The position numbers were made by a program, and so were the translations under genes. Below, piece after piece: positions 25,989-35,417 of a stretch of DNA of 64,000 nt; the stretch's first letter is position 1; each line of letters begins with the position of its first letter. The stretch spans positions 186,001 to 250,000 of the forward strand of contig NZ_PSTZ01000011.1 in the NCBI RefSeq assembly GCF_002931555.1. The letters are read 5' to 3'. Under the pieces are notes generated by a model. It saw only the letters and a program-made list of their open reading frames with translations, did no database searches and was not told the DNA's origin. The DNA is from Pseudoclavibacter sp. RFBB5 (GTDB lineage: Bacteria > Actinomycetota > Actinomycetes > Actinomycetales > Microbacteriaceae).

Positions 25989-27434
25989 TCAGAGCTTGAT
26001 GTCGTCGGGTTCGAGGTTGCTGGTGATCGGCGCGAACTTCTCCTCCAGGAAGCGGTTCGCCTCGTCGAGCGCGGCGTCCCGGTCTGGGAGCGGGTTAAGC
26101 CTGCTCACTGTCGAGAGCGTCGTCTCTTCGAGTTCGAACCCCTCGTAGGCGTCGAGAAGTTCGGCCCGCGCCCTCTCGAGGGCCTGGTCGCCGCTGGCGT
26201 CTGCCAACCCGGCGGTGTCGAGGTACCTCGTCTGCGAGTGCGCCGCCAGCGGGTCGTCGCCCATCGGCGCCAGGGCGTCGGCGTCCGCGACCACCACCGT
26301 CGAATCCGAGCCGTCCGGCGCGAGTCCCTGCAGGCCGACGATCGGGTCCTCCCGGTGCTGGATCTCGATGATCGGAGCTTCCCGCCCGCTTCTCCCCTCC
26401 TGCTTCTGCAGCTCTGCTCGGAGTCTTTCCGCGTCGATAGGGCCTCCGATGGAGACGAGGCCCTTCGTGTCGAACTTGCCGGTGCCGGCGATGGCCGCCG
26501 CGACGAGCGCGCCCTGCGAGTAGCCGGCGAACACGACCGCGTCACCCGGGTCGATGCCAGCGACGTCCATGGCGGCGAGCACGGCTGAGACCGACTGCGC
26601 GTCGATACCCGCATAGGCGGCGAGGTTGCCGGCGAGGTCGAACGGGTTCTCCGTCGTCCCGTAGGCCTGGTTCGAGGTCCCCGTGATCGCAACCTCGTAG
26701 AGCTGCGCGCCGTCCGCGTCCACGTAGCTTGTGATGCGCACCTGGGGCCCGCCGTCGACGGATGGCGGGATGGCGGCAACGAGCTCGTGAAGGCCGGCGG
26801 GCGGTGAGGTCCGCCCGTCGAGCGGGACGGCGGTGCTCGTCACACGGAAACGATCGCTCGGGACGAGACCGACAACACCCGCACCCGCGAGCGCCCACGA
26901 CACGAGAGTGCTGCCGTCAGCTCCGTGCACGGGCGGAAGACCGAGAAGGCCAAGGGCGAAGTCGTCGGCGTTCTCGACGGTCACGCGAATGAGGTCCTGG
27001 ATGCGCGGGTCGCTCAACGTGGGCGCGTCGCCGGACAGGGCTACGACCGCAGCGATGCCGGCCGCTGGCCCGAGGAGCGCGACCGTGAGCGGCACCGAGC
27101 GGCCGAGCGCGTTGGCGATGCTGGCACCGGCCGCATCGATCACGGCGCGAGAGAGCACCTCGGCACGTTCGTAGAGCTCAGCCGCGAGGAGGATGCGGTC
27201 GCCCAGCGAGGAGAGCTGCAGCTCGAGCGGCGCTCCTCCATAGAACGCCACCTCGGCCTGTGCGGACGAGGCCGCGAACGACAAGCCGGATGAGCTCAAC
27301 CAGGCGTTCGGGGGCATCCACTCCTGCGCGGCGAGGATGGAGCGCAGCGCCGTGAAGTCCACCGCGAAGAGACCGGCGCGGGCGGCGACGGCTCGGACGT
27401 CGCTCGCGCCGATGACAACAAGCTCGCCACTCAC
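25989..27434 (-). CDS. Alpha/beta-hydrolase-fold protein paired with a WXG-like protein
   Basis: A 481-residue protein. The first 200 residues are helical and Ala-rich, resembling the long-helix helper region of WXG/LXG-type proteins. Residues about 270-400 form an alpha/beta-hydrolase core with nucleophile elbow F-A-G-Y-S-Q-G-A-L and downstream D and H (E-I-Q-H-R-E-D-P). GTG 27434 overlaps the stop of the 117-aa gene (GTGA). No signal peptide is seen, as expected for ESX/type VII substrates. I infer a secreted hydrolase with its small partner; no ESX machinery is in the window. Confidence 0.6.
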   Translation of the reverse strand: MSGELVVIGASDVRAVAARAGLFAVDFTALRSILAAQEWMPPNAWLSSSGLSFAASSAQAEVAFYGGAPLELQLSSLGDRILLAAELYERAEVLSRAVIDAAGASIANALGRSVPLTVALLGPAAGIAAVVALSGDAPTLSDPRIQDLIRVTVENADDFALGLLGLPPVHGADGSTLVSWALAGAGVVGLVPSDRFRVTSTAVPLDGRTSPPAGLHELVAAIPPSVDGGPQVRITSYVDADGAQLYEVAITGTSNQAYGTTENPFDLAGNLAAYAGIDAQSVSAVLAAMDVAGIDPGDAVVFAGYSQGALVAAAIAGTGKFDTKGLVSIGGPIDAERLRAELQKQEGRSGREAPIIEIQHREDPIVGLQGLAPDGSDSTVVVADADALAPMGDDPLAAHSQTRYLDTAGLADASGDQALERARAELLDAYEGFELEETTLSTVSRLNPLPDRDAALDEANRFLEEKFAPITSNLEPDDIKL

Positions 27435-27784
27435 CGCGCGCTCAGCCCCGCGGATTCGAGGGCGAGGGCGTCGTGCACCGATCGGTAGTCCTCTTCTGCG
27501 AGCACGGCCGCGGTGGCGACGAGTGAGATCGCATCGGCGAGCAGTCCCGCCTCGAGCGCGAGGCACCGTTGCGCAGGCGAACTCCACGTGTCCGAGTTGG
27601 CGAGCAGTCTGAGCCCAGCACAGATGTCGCGAGCCCCGGAGTCGAACGCCTGCAGTGCTCGAGCATTGTCGAGAGCCACCTGCTGCAGTTCTTGGAGGAT
27701 CTGCGCTCGGACGGCGTCGACGGCCGGCAGGGTGGGGCCGATCACCGGCAGCGCAATGTGAACGGCTGGCATGGTCTCTGGCAT
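27431..27784 (-). CDS. Small helical WXG100-like protein
   Basis: A 117-residue, mostly alpha-helical protein, with two helical stretches joined near a T-W-S-S-P-A turn around residue 75, reminiscent of the W-x-G hairpin of ESAT-6-like proteins. The start at ATG 27784 follows AGAGGA. It overlaps the large hydrolase-fold gene by four bases, an arrangement typical of a small partner followed by its larger type VII cargo. The W-x-G match is imperfect (W-S-S), so this is a structural guess. Confidence 0.5.
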   Translation of the reverse strand: MPETMPAVHIALPVIGPTLPAVDAVRAQILQELQQVALDNARALQAFDSGARDICAGLRLLANSDTWSSPAQRCLALEAGLLADAISLVATAAVLAEEDYRSVHDALALESAGLSAR

Positions 27785-27982
27785 TGGCTGCCGTCCTCTC
27801 GTTCTTCGAAGGCTTCGATCCTCGAACGCGAACGCGCACCAGAACGGATGCACCGGCTGCGGTGTGCACAGCGTCACGTCCACAGGCGACTGGTCTGCAG
27901 AGTGGGGCCGGGTTCAGCGTCGTCGGAGAAGAGCGGATGAACGGGCACGCGGATGTGCGCGGAATGCGTGACAATGGGCGTC

Positions 27983-28537
27983 ATGGCGAAAAACAGCAGG
28001 GACGCGGTCTTTCGCATCATCTTCGTCTGCACGGGCAACATCTGCCGCTCCCCGATGGCCGAGGTCATCTTCCGCGACATGGTCGAGAAGCTCGGGCTGG
28101 GCAGCGCCGTCAGCATCGCATCCGCCGGCACCGGGGAGTGGCACGTCGGAGAGAAGGCGGACCCCCGCACGCAGTCGGCGCTCGAGCGGGCCGGATTCAC
28201 GGCCGAGAACCACCGCGCGAGGCAGTTCGAGGTCGACTGGTTCGACACGTTCGACCTCATCGTCACCTTCGACCGCGGCCAGCGGCGCATCCTGAAGGCG
28301 TGGGCCTCCGACGACGAGCAGCGCTCGCTCGTGCAGCCGCTGCTCACGTTCCACCCGGCGCCTCCCGGCGGGATCACGGAAGTCCCGGACCCGTACTATG
28401 GCAACGACCAGCTCTTCGACCACGTGCGCGACATGATCACGAGCGCATGCGAGGAGCTTCTTCGCCAGATCGAGCCCGTCGTCCGGTCGGCCCTCACGTC
28501 GCGCGCCGGATCGTCCTCATCCCAAGGAGCACAATGA
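27983..28537 (+). CDS. Low-molecular-weight protein-tyrosine phosphatase
   Basis: A 184-residue LMW-PTP. The P-loop is F-V-C-T-G-N-I-C-R-S with Cys16 and Arg22, and the general acid is Asp in V-P-D-P-Y-Y-G. It removes phosphate from protein tyrosines in the cytosol or, in this fold, may act on related substrates. ATG 27983 has a GACAAT hexamer seven bases upstream, suggesting a leaderless mRNA; upstream in-frame starts add only a short tail. Its stop overlaps the start of purB by four bases. Confidence 0.9.
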   Translation: MAKNSRDAVFRIIFVCTGNICRSPMAEVIFRDMVEKLGLGSAVSIASAGTGEWHVGEKADPRTQSALERAGFTAENHRARQFEVDWFDTFDLIVTFDRGQRRILKAWASDDEQRSLVQPLLTFHPAPPGGITEVPDPYYGNDQLFDHVRDMITSACEELLRQIEPVVRSALTSRAGSSSSQGAQ

Positions 28538-29916
28538 GCCCCCTCCCTCCCCAGATGCTGAGTCCCCTCGACTCGCGGTACCGCAAGAGCGTCGAAGGTC
28601 TCGGCGAGCACCTCTCCGAGGCCGCCCTCAACCGGGCCCGTGTGCACGTCGAAGTCGAGTGGCTGCTGTTCCTCACCGACCGCGAGATGTTCGGTTCGCA
28701 CAAGATCGATGAGGACAAGGCCGCCGCACTGCGCGCCGTCGTCACCGACTTCGGCCAGAAGGACATCGACGAGCTCGCCGAGGTCGAGGCTCGCACGCGC
28801 CACGACGTGAAGGCCGTCGAGTACTACGTGCGCGCCCGCCTCGAGGAGCTCGGGCTGAGCGAGCTCGCCGAGCTCACCCACTTTGCCTGCACAAGCGAGG
28901 ACATCAACAACCTCTCGTACGCGGTCACGATCCGCGACGCCGTGAACGACGTCTGGCTGCCTTCCGCGTCCGGGCTCGCCGACCGCATCGCCGAGCTCGC
29001 CGTCGAGCTTCGGGATGTGCCCCTGCTGTCGCTCACGCACGGCCAGCCCGCGACGCCGACCACGCTGGGCAAGGAGCTCGCAGTGTTCGCGCACCGCCTG
29101 CGCCGCCAGCTGAAGCGCGTCGAGGCAACCGAGTACCTCGGCAAGTTCGCCGGCGCGACCGGCAACTTCGCGGCGCACCAGGCGGCGAGCGCCGACGCGA
29201 ACTGGGAGCAGCTCGCCGACGAGTTCGTCACGGGCCTCGGCCTCAGCTGGAACCCGCTGACGACGCAGATCGAGTCGCACGACTGGCAGGCCGAGCTGTA
29301 CGCCGACGTGTCGCGGTTCAACCGCATCCTGCACAACTTCTGCACCGACGTGTGGACCTACATCTCGCGTGGCGTCTTCCGCCAGATCCCGCAGGCGGGG
29401 GCGACGGGTTCGTCGACGATGCCGCACAAGATCAACCCGATCCGCTTCGAGAACGCGGAGGCGAACCTCGAGATCTCGAGCGCCCTCCTCGACTCGCTCG
29501 GCTCGACCCTCGTCACGTCTCGCCTGCAGCGCGACCTCACCGACTCGAGCGCGCAGCGCAACATCGGTGTCGCGTTCGGCCACTCGCTGCTCGCCCTCGA
29601 CAACGTGACGCGCGGCCTGCGCGAGATCGCCGTCGACGAGGAGCTGCTCGCGAACGAGCTCGACAGCAACTGGGAGGTGCTCGGCGAGGCGATCCAGACC
29701 GTCATCCGCGCAGAGATCGTCGCGGGCCGTTCATCCATCGCCGACCCCTACGCCGTGCTGAAGGACCTCACTCGTGGCCGCCGCATCGGCAAGGCCGAGC
29801 TCGTCGAGTTCGTGACGGGCCTCGACATCGGGCAGGACGCGAAGGACTCGCTTCTCGCGCTCACGCCCGGCAGCTACACGGGCGCCTCGTCGCGCCTCGT
29901 CGACCACCTGAGCTAG
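28534..29916 (+). CDS. purB: Adenylosuccinate lyase
   Basis: A 460-residue enzyme of purine synthesis that releases fumarate from SAICAR and from adenylosuccinate. The superfamily signature G-S-S-T-M-P-H-K-I-N-P-I-R-F-E-N is present near residue 290, with catalytic His in L-T-H-G-Q-P-A-T. Length and sequence match the PurB subgroup of about 456 residues shared with proteobacteria. ATG 28534 follows AAGGAG and overlaps the phosphatase stop. A hairpin follows the gene. Confidence 0.95.
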   Translation: MSPLPPQMLSPLDSRYRKSVEGLGEHLSEAALNRARVHVEVEWLLFLTDREMFGSHKIDEDKAAALRAVVTDFGQKDIDELAEVEARTRHDVKAVEYYVRARLEELGLSELAELTHFACTSEDINNLSYAVTIRDAVNDVWLPSASGLADRIAELAVELRDVPLLSLTHGQPATPTTLGKELAVFAHRLRRQLKRVEATEYLGKFAGATGNFAAHQAASADANWEQLADEFVTGLGLSWNPLTTQIESHDWQAELYADVSRFNRILHNFCTDVWTYISRGVFRQIPQAGATGSSTMPHKINPIRFENAEANLEISSALLDSLGSTLVTSRLQRDLTDSSAQRNIGVAFGHSLLALDNVTRGLREIAVDEELLANELDSNWEVLGEAIQTVIRAEIVAGRSSIADPYAVLKDLTRGRRIGKAELVEFVTGLDIGQDAKDSLLALTPGSYTGASSRLVDHLS

Positions 29917-29918
29917 AT

Positions 29919-29945
29919 CGGGCCTGAGCTAGACGCTCAGCCCGG
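29919..29945 (+). terminator. Hairpin after purB
   Basis: CGGGCCTGAGC (29919-29929), a TAGAC loop and GCTCAGCCCGG pair over ten positions with a single bulge, directly after the purB stop and before the convergent 161-aa gene. Confidence 0.6.
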
Positions 29946-29953
29946 TCCGGCAA

Positions 29954-30439
29954 CTACTTGCTGGAGGGGGCCTCGCCCGACGTCGTCTCGTCGAGCGGGG
30001 CCTCTTCTGCGTCTGCAGTCGGGGCGGATGCGGGGGCGTCCGTTGTCGGCGTCGGCTTCTGTTCAGCGACAGGCTCGGCTGGTACTGCGGTCTCGGGAGC
30101 CTCGGAGTCTGCGACGGCCGGCTCGCTGCGCACGGCTTCGTCGGCGGCCGCCCGCTTCGCCGCACGGCTCTCCTCGCCCTCGTCGCTGCGCGAGACACCC
30201 TGCTCGGCGTTCTCGAAGCGGTCGAGGTAGCGCTCGGCGTCGGGGTTCGGCGAGTAGGAGAGCACGAGCATCGCGATCACGAGGATCGCGGCGATGAAGG
30301 CGACCCCGGCGAAGACGAGGGCGAGCACGAAGTCCTGCGTGGTGAGCAGCAGGATGAGGAGCACGAATCCGGCCATGACGGCGGAGATGCCGAGCAGTTC
30401 GAATGGCTTCAAGACCGCGCGGCGCTTGGGTTGTGTCAC
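29954..30439 (-). CDS. Membrane protein with long acidic Ala/Pro/Thr tail
   Basis: A 161-residue protein. It has a basic N-terminus (Q-P-K-R-R), two hydrophobic segments at about residues 13-33 and 38-60, then a 100-residue low-complexity tail rich in Ala, Glu, Pro and Thr. Such tails are usually disordered. Start GTG 30439 gives the expected basic-then-hydrophobic N-terminus. It follows the HdeD-like gene by seven bases and is probably co-transcribed. The family is not recognised. Confidence 0.65.
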   Translation of the reverse strand: MTQPKRRAVLKPFELLGISAVMAGFVLLILLLTTQDFVLALVFAGVAFIAAILVIAMLVLSYSPNPDAERYLDRFENAEQGVSRSDEGEESRAAKRAAADEAVRSEPAVADSEAPETAVPAEPVAEQKPTPTTDAPASAPTADAEEAPLDETTSGEAPSSK

Positions 30440-30446
30440 TGGGGAA

Positions 30447-31100
30447 TCAGGCTTTCTTGGTGAGTTCTGGCTTGGCGGCCGGCGCATCGGCGAGGATGCC
30501 GCGAAGGGTGATGCCTTCGATGACCAGCAGCACGCCGAGCACGGCGAGGTACGCGCCGACGTAGCCGACGGTCTGCACGGATGCGGTGAGGCTGCCCTCG
30601 ACCTGCTCGAGTCCGCCGTAGTCGACGCGCAGGTCTGGTGGGATGATCGCGACGAGGAGTCCGAGCAGCACCGTGATGGCGCCGGTGATGAGGACCTCTC
30701 GGGAGAAGAACTTGGTGGCGCGGCCGACTCGGGCGCTGATGAGCTCGAGCGCGCCCGTGACGAGGGCCCAGGTCGCGACGGTCGCGATGAACGCGGCCGG
30801 GGTTGCGTGCTCGATCTCGGCCGTGCCCATGAAGAGGGCGAAGCCACCGGCGAGGGCTGAGACGACGGCGCGCACGAAGGTGAGGGCCCGGGCCGGGTGG
30901 TCCTTGAAGCCGACGGCCTCGAAGCCGATGAGCACGCCGGATGCGAGCGCGAACGCCCCGAAGGTGATGAACCCGAACGAGGCCGAGTGGTCCTGCGAGA
31001 AGGTGATGACGGCGGCGATGATCAGCGCGGGCACGGCGCGGGCGATCATCGACATCCACAGGCGTTCCGGTACCGCGGTGGGCCCCACTTGCATCGTCAT
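30447..31100 (-). CDS. HdeD/DUF308-like membrane protein
   Basis: A 217-residue protein with six hydrophobic segments arranged as the repeated G-x-x-x-L-x-x-G pattern of HdeD/DUF308 acid-resistance-type membrane proteins. GAGGAG precedes ATG 31100 by seven bases. It is upstream of, and probably co-transcribed with, the 161-aa membrane protein. The family assignment is moderate and function in actinobacteria is unknown. Confidence 0.65.
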   Translation of the reverse strand: MTMQVGPTAVPERLWMSMIARAVPALIIAAVITFSQDHSASFGFITFGAFALASGVLIGFEAVGFKDHPARALTFVRAVVSALAGGFALFMGTAEIEHATPAAFIATVATWALVTGALELISARVGRATKFFSREVLITGAITVLLGLLVAIIPPDLRVDYGGLEQVEGSLTASVQTVGYVGAYLAVLGVLLVIEGITLRGILADAPAAKPELTKKA

Positions 31101-31230
31101 CGTTCGCTCCTCACGATCTGCGGCCAGTCTACCCAGTGGGTCGTGTGTGGCTCCCCGGCGGGTCAGGCCGTCACCGTGTTGCAACCTGGGCGCCGCCATC
31201 CCGGGCCGAACGCGCCTGCTGCGGTCTCGC

Positions 31231-31890
31231 TCAGCGGACGTCGACGAGCCCGGCGCGGATGCCCCAGAGCACGACCTGCAGGCGGTCCCTCGACGCGGTC
31301 TTCTGGAGCAGCCCCGCGAGGTGGTACTTCACCGTGGTGGGTTCGACGTACAGCTCGCCGGCGATCTCCGCGTTGGACAGGCCGCGCGCGAGCAGCCCGA
31401 GCACGTCGAGCTCCCGTTCGGTCAGCACGATCCCCGTGGGCGGGGCGGGGTCGGAGACGGGTCGCCGCCGGTCAGCGAATTCATGGAGGATGCGGCGCGT
31501 GAGCCGCTGGTCGAGTGTCCCGTACCCAGCGGCCACCGAGCGGACAGCAGCGAGCAGCGTCGCCTCATCCGCCCCCTTGAGCAGGAACCCGGCAGCCCCG
31601 GCCTCGAGCGCCGCGAACACGTCGGCGTCGACGTCGAAGGTCGTGAGGATGAGCACCGCGGCGCCGAGCGATGGGTCTGCAGCGATCATCCGCGTCGCTT
31701 CGATGCCGTCGGTGCCCGGCATGCGGATGTCCATGCAGACCACATCGGGGTTCAGCTCACGAGCGAGCCGGGCCGCTTCTGCACCGTCGGCGGCTTCGGC
31801 GACGACCTCGAAGTCGGCCTCCGCACCGAGGATGACGGACAGCCCGGCGCGCACGACCGCCTGGTCGTCGGCGATGAGGATCCGGATCAT
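31231..31890 (-). CDS. NarL/LuxR-family response regulator
   Basis: A 219-residue response regulator. The receiver domain occupies residues 1-120, with phospho-acceptor Asp54 (V-C-M-D-I-R-M-P-G), D8/D9 and K104-like residues. The LuxR helix-turn-helix lies at about 150-215, with L-T-E-R-E-L-D-V-L-G-L-L-A-R-G-L-S-N. ATG 31890 overlaps the sensor kinase stop (ATGA), so the two form a two-component system. The adjacent beta-lactamase-fold protein upstream may be a target. Confidence 0.93.
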   Translation of the reverse strand: MIRILIADDQAVVRAGLSVILGAEADFEVVAEAADGAEAARLARELNPDVVCMDIRMPGTDGIEATRMIAADPSLGAAVLILTTFDVDADVFAALEAGAAGFLLKGADEATLLAAVRSVAAGYGTLDQRLTRRILHEFADRRRPVSDPAPPTGIVLTERELDVLGLLARGLSNAEIAGELYVEPTTVKYHLAGLLQKTASRDRLQVVLWGIRAGLVDVR

Positions 31891-33152
31891 GATGCCTCCC
31901 CGTCTCGGTCCACGCCTCGGCCTGCGCCGCCGATCGTGAGCTCGTTGCGCCAGCCGCCGCCGCTCGTGGGTCCCGTCTTCAGAGTCGCCCCCACGAGCTC
32001 GGCCCGTTCGGCCATGCCGGAGAGCCCGTACCCCGGCTGCACGGGCGCGCGCGGCGCGACCGCATCCGGTGCAGGCCCCGTCGGCGCGTTCACGACGACG
32101 ATCGCCACCTCGCCCTCATCGAAGCGGACGCTGACGTCGCTGCGCGCACCCCGAGCATGCCGAGCCGCGTTCGCCAGGGACTCCTGCACCATGCGGTACG
32201 CGGCGGCCTCCGTCAGCGGGCCGAGCGACCGAGGCGCACCGATGACGCGGAAGTCGACGACCTGGCCCCGCTCCCGTGCGGCATCGACGAGCGTCGCGAT
32301 ACCGGCGAGATCCGGGGTTGGACTCGGGCGATCCGGCCCGGCGGTGGGGTCGTCGTCGTCGCTTCGCAGCAACCCGACGGTGCGCCGGAGGTCGACGAGC
32401 GTCGCGCGTGCGTCATCTTGGATGCCCTGCATCATGGCCCGCGCACGCTCGGGATCGGAGCGCGTCAGGGTGGTCGCCGCCTGCGCACTCACGATGATGC
32501 CCGACAGGTGGTGGCCGGCGATGTCGTGCAGCTCGCGTGCGAGCGCGGTGCGCTCCGCCCGGAGCTCGCCGCGCGCCCGCTCCACCTGCCGCTGCTCGGC
32601 CATGCGCGCCTGCTCGCGGAGCGCATCCGTCAGCCGCTCCCGCCCGAGCACGTAGTCGGCGACGCCCGCGGGAAGGACGTAGAGGAGCAGGATGCGCAGG
32701 AGGAGCGTTGCAGTGAGGACGAGCGGCGCCTCGCGCGACCCGAGGAGCATCGCGACGCCACCGACGGTGGTCGTCGCCGCGGCCCCCACGACGAGCACGG
32801 TGAGCGCGGATCGCCGGGGCAGGTGTCGCACGACACGGTACGAGGCGATGCCCACGGCGAGCGCGCCGATGCCGAGCTCCCCGGCCGTCGTGCCGAGGAT
32901 GGCGAGGTCGATGCCGACGACCGCCCCGAACACAGGCAGCGGTCGGAGGCGGCGCGGCCAGAGGAGCAGCGCCTGCACGGCGATGAGACCCGCCAGCAGC
33001 AGCGGTGAACCGGTTCCGGGAACCGACGCGAAGAGTGCGCGATCCCAGGTGCCGATCGCGAGGAATCCGACGGCTCCCGCCAGCACGAGGAGGCTGGGCG
33101 TCGCTGACCAGAGGGCGCCGATCACGGCCGAGTTCCGCGGCGATGAGCGCAT
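31887..33152 (-). CDS. Sensor histidine kinase (HisKA_3 type)
   Basis: A 421-residue kinase. It has about six N-terminal hydrophobic segments with little extracellular sequence, then a dimerisation region with phosphorylated His209 in A-R-E-L-H-D-I-A-G-H-H. A C-terminal ATPase domain follows, with N-A-A-R-H-A-R-G and G-Y-G-L-S-G-M-A-E-R. This is the NarL-partner class common in actinobacteria. The membrane-embedded sensor suggests it detects envelope perturbation. I start at ATG 33152; the longer open frame runs into the neighbouring gene. Confidence 0.9.
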   Translation of the reverse strand: MRSSPRNSAVIGALWSATPSLLVLAGAVGFLAIGTWDRALFASVPGTGSPLLLAGLIAVQALLLWPRRLRPLPVFGAVVGIDLAILGTTAGELGIGALAVGIASYRVVRHLPRRSALTVLVVGAAATTTVGGVAMLLGSREAPLVLTATLLLRILLLYVLPAGVADYVLGRERLTDALREQARMAEQRQVERARGELRAERTALARELHDIAGHHLSGIIVSAQAATTLTRSDPERARAMMQGIQDDARATLVDLRRTVGLLRSDDDDPTAGPDRPSPTPDLAGIATLVDAARERGQVVDFRVIGAPRSLGPLTEAAAYRMVQESLANAARHARGARSDVSVRFDEGEVAIVVVNAPTGPAPDAVAPRAPVQPGYGLSGMAERAELVGATLKTGPTSGGGWRNELTIGGAGRGVDRDGEAS

Positions 33153-33220
33153 GACCCGATTCAACCACGTCGGGTGGTGGCCGCTGATGAGGCCACCACC
33201 CGACGCGAGCGCGTCGTCTG

Positions 33221-34456
33221 CTACTGCCCGCACAGCGTCTCGTCGAGGGCGTCGATGACCATGCGGTAGTGCGCGAGGAGCTGCTCGTCGTCGTCGGCCG
33301 ACACGACCGCCCAGGGCAGCGCGGTGACGGCGATCGTCACGGCGGTGCCGTCCGGGCCGATGGCGTTGCGAGTCTGCGTTCCGGGGATGTCTCCCCCGTG
33401 TCCCCACGCGACTCCGCCGCAGGACAGCGGGTAGCTCTGCACGCCGAGGCCGTACGCAGCCCCGGGGGTCAGCTCGTCTCCCGCGGGCACGGTGGTCTGC
33501 ATCTCGGCGATCGACTCCGCGCTCAGGAGACTGCCGTCGAGAAGTGCCCGCATGAAGGTGTTGAGCTCGGACGGCGTCGACACGAGAGCTCCGGCGGCCC
33601 AGCCGAACGCTGGGTCGAGGTCGGTGATGTCCCGGAAGTCGCCAGGCGTCTCCGCGTGGTAGCCGCGGGGATGCTCGCCGCGCAGCTGCCGCTCGCCGGG
33701 TGCGGGCAGGTAGGTGTGCTCGAGACCGAGTGGTGAGGTGATGCGCTCCTCGATCTGGGTGGCGAGGGCCCGGTCGGTGACGGCCTCGATCATGAGCCCG
33801 AGAACGAGGTAGTTGGTGTTGCTGTACCCCCACTTCTCGCCGGGGGCGAAGGCCGCGGGGCGCTCGAACGCGACGTCGAGCATGTCCCTTGGCGAGATAT
33901 AGGTGTGCTGCGCGCCGAACGCGTCCGCGGCGATCTTGTCCGCGTATTCGGGCAGGCCGGCGGTGTGCTGGAGGAGCTGGCGCACGGAGATCTTCGTGCC
34001 GTCGACCCCGTCCCCGGTGACGAGGCCGGGCAGGTATGTGTTGATCGGCTCATCGAGGGCCACCTGCCCTTCTTCGGCGAGCTGGAGGACGATCGTCGAG
34101 ACGAACATCTTCGTGTTGCTGCCGATGCGCACCTCCCCGTCAACGGGTGGAGCCTCCCCCGTGGCGAGGTCTCCCTGTCCGAGCGCGAGGTTCGCGCTTC
34201 TGCCCTCGGCGTCGGTGACGGATGTGAGAACGCCAGGGTAGCCAGCGTCCACGAGCGCCTGCATCGTCGCCTCGTGCGGGTCCGGGCCGACATCCGCGTT
34301 GGCGTTCGCGCTGTTCGACCACGCACCGACGCCGATCGCGCCGGCCGCCAGGACGCCGGCGGTGGCGATCACCGCGGTCAGCTTCCTCGGGCGGCCGCTC
34401 CGAACGGGGGCTGTCGGGTCGGTGGGCTGTGCGTCTGCGGTTCGTTGCGTTTCCAT
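33221..34456 (-). CDS. Beta-lactamase-fold serine hydrolase (class C-like)
   Basis: A 411-residue exported serine hydrolase of the S12 beta-lactamase/DD-peptidase family. One hydrophobic segment at residues 29-48 anchors or exports it. The nucleophile motif is G-S-N-T-K, then Y-S-N-T-N and H-G-G-D in the expected order. Such proteins act on D-amino-acid peptides or esters outside the cell; true beta-lactamase activity is not implied. It lies 68 bases upstream of the sensor kinase on the same strand and may be part of the same envelope-response unit. Confidence 0.85.
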   Translation of the reverse strand: METQRTADAQPTDPTAPVRSGRPRKLTAVIATAGVLAAGAIGVGAWSNSANANADVGPDPHEATMQALVDAGYPGVLTSVTDAEGRSANLALGQGDLATGEAPPVDGEVRIGSNTKMFVSTIVLQLAEEGQVALDEPINTYLPGLVTGDGVDGTKISVRQLLQHTAGLPEYADKIAADAFGAQHTYISPRDMLDVAFERPAAFAPGEKWGYSNTNYLVLGLMIEAVTDRALATQIEERITSPLGLEHTYLPAPGERQLRGEHPRGYHAETPGDFRDITDLDPAFGWAAGALVSTPSELNTFMRALLDGSLLSAESIAEMQTTVPAGDELTPGAAYGLGVQSYPLSCGGVAWGHGGDIPGTQTRNAIGPDGTAVTIAVTALPWAVVSADDDEQLLAHYRMVIDALDETLCGQ

Positions 34457-34554
34457 GCATCCAGCGTGACGAAACGCGCCGCCCGGCACCCCATCCCTGC
34501 GAACAGTCGCGCCTGCCTGCGTGGCCAGTCGGCACGCGGCTCCCGGCTCCAACG

Positions 34555-35349
34555 TCAGCGATGCAGGCCCGGACCGCCGTCGACGTCGTGACCGTAGAAG
34601 TACTTGACTCCGGCCCGCCACGGAAGGGCGAGGAGCCGCTCGGCGTACCCGGCGAACGCCGCGACGTCATCTGGCCCGACCGTGCTGCCGATGGTGGGAT
34701 GCGCGAGGCCCGACCAGGTCGTCAGGAGCTCCGCGTTCGGGCGGATGAGCACCGGACCCCCGGCCGCAGCTCGGTCGACACTTCCTAGGAGCTCGTCGAT
34801 GACGATCCGCGGGGTGAAGGCGGCCCCGCGGAAGACGTAGGTTGCGGGGACGTCGGCCAATGCCGCTGTCATCTCACCCGCCCACGCATCGACGGTCGAG
34901 TCTTCGTCATAGAGATCGAACTCGACGCCGGACAGGTCGAACCCACTGTCCGTGGCGACCTCGAAAGTGACGTCATGGATCTCGTCGAAGACCCGCGCAA
35001 GCTCGACGTACCGGACTGTGGCTGCGCGGGCCAGGAGCATCCGGCCGGAACCGGCGAGGCGGAGGTACACGGATCCGTCGTCATTGTCGGGCAAGACGAA
35101 CAGGCGATCGTCCGTTGCTTCGCGTTCGGTGGCGGTGGCGAGGATCAGATCGAGGAGCTGTAGCCTGTGCTCACGGTCAAGCGAAGAGATGTCGCCGCTG
35201 TAGGTGTCGAGCAGTTCAGCGCGGCACGTGAAGTCGCCGAGTTGCGCGAGAGCGAGCCCTGCTTCGAGTTTCGCCGCTGGCGACGTCGCCGCCGCCCAGG
35301 CATGATGCAGCGCATCGAGCTGAGTGGCGTCTGGAGCGGGTCCGAACAT
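34555..35349 (-). CDS. Hypothetical protein
   Basis: A 264-residue soluble protein with balanced acidic composition, no signal and no membrane segments. It has a helical N-terminal part (residues 1-70) and a mixed C-terminal part with V-Y-L-R-L-A-G-S-G and F-Y-G-H-D-V-D-G-G. I do not recognise a family. It is monocistronic between the serine hydrolase and the truncated sigma-like gene, and codon use is like the chromosome. Confidence 0.55.
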   Translation of the reverse strand: MFGPAPDATQLDALHHAWAAATSPAAKLEAGLALAQLGDFTCRAELLDTYSGDISSLDREHRLQLLDLILATATEREATDDRLFVLPDNDDGSVYLRLAGSGRMLLARAATVRYVELARVFDEIHDVTFEVATDSGFDLSGVEFDLYDEDSTVDAWAGEMTAALADVPATYVFRGAAFTPRIVIDELLGSVDRAAAGGPVLIRPNAELLTTWSGLAHPTIGSTVGPDDVAAFAGYAERLLALPWRAGVKYFYGHDVDGGPGLHR

Positions 35350-35417
35350 GCGGCCAGGCTATCGGGCAGGCTTCTGAGCGCTGCGGTGAGCGCACCACTC
35401 TGACCACGGGTTCAGTT

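Noticed and set aside
33221-34456. Acquired beta-lactamase
   Set aside because: Motifs are those of general S12 serine hydrolases; nothing specifies antibiotic hydrolysis.
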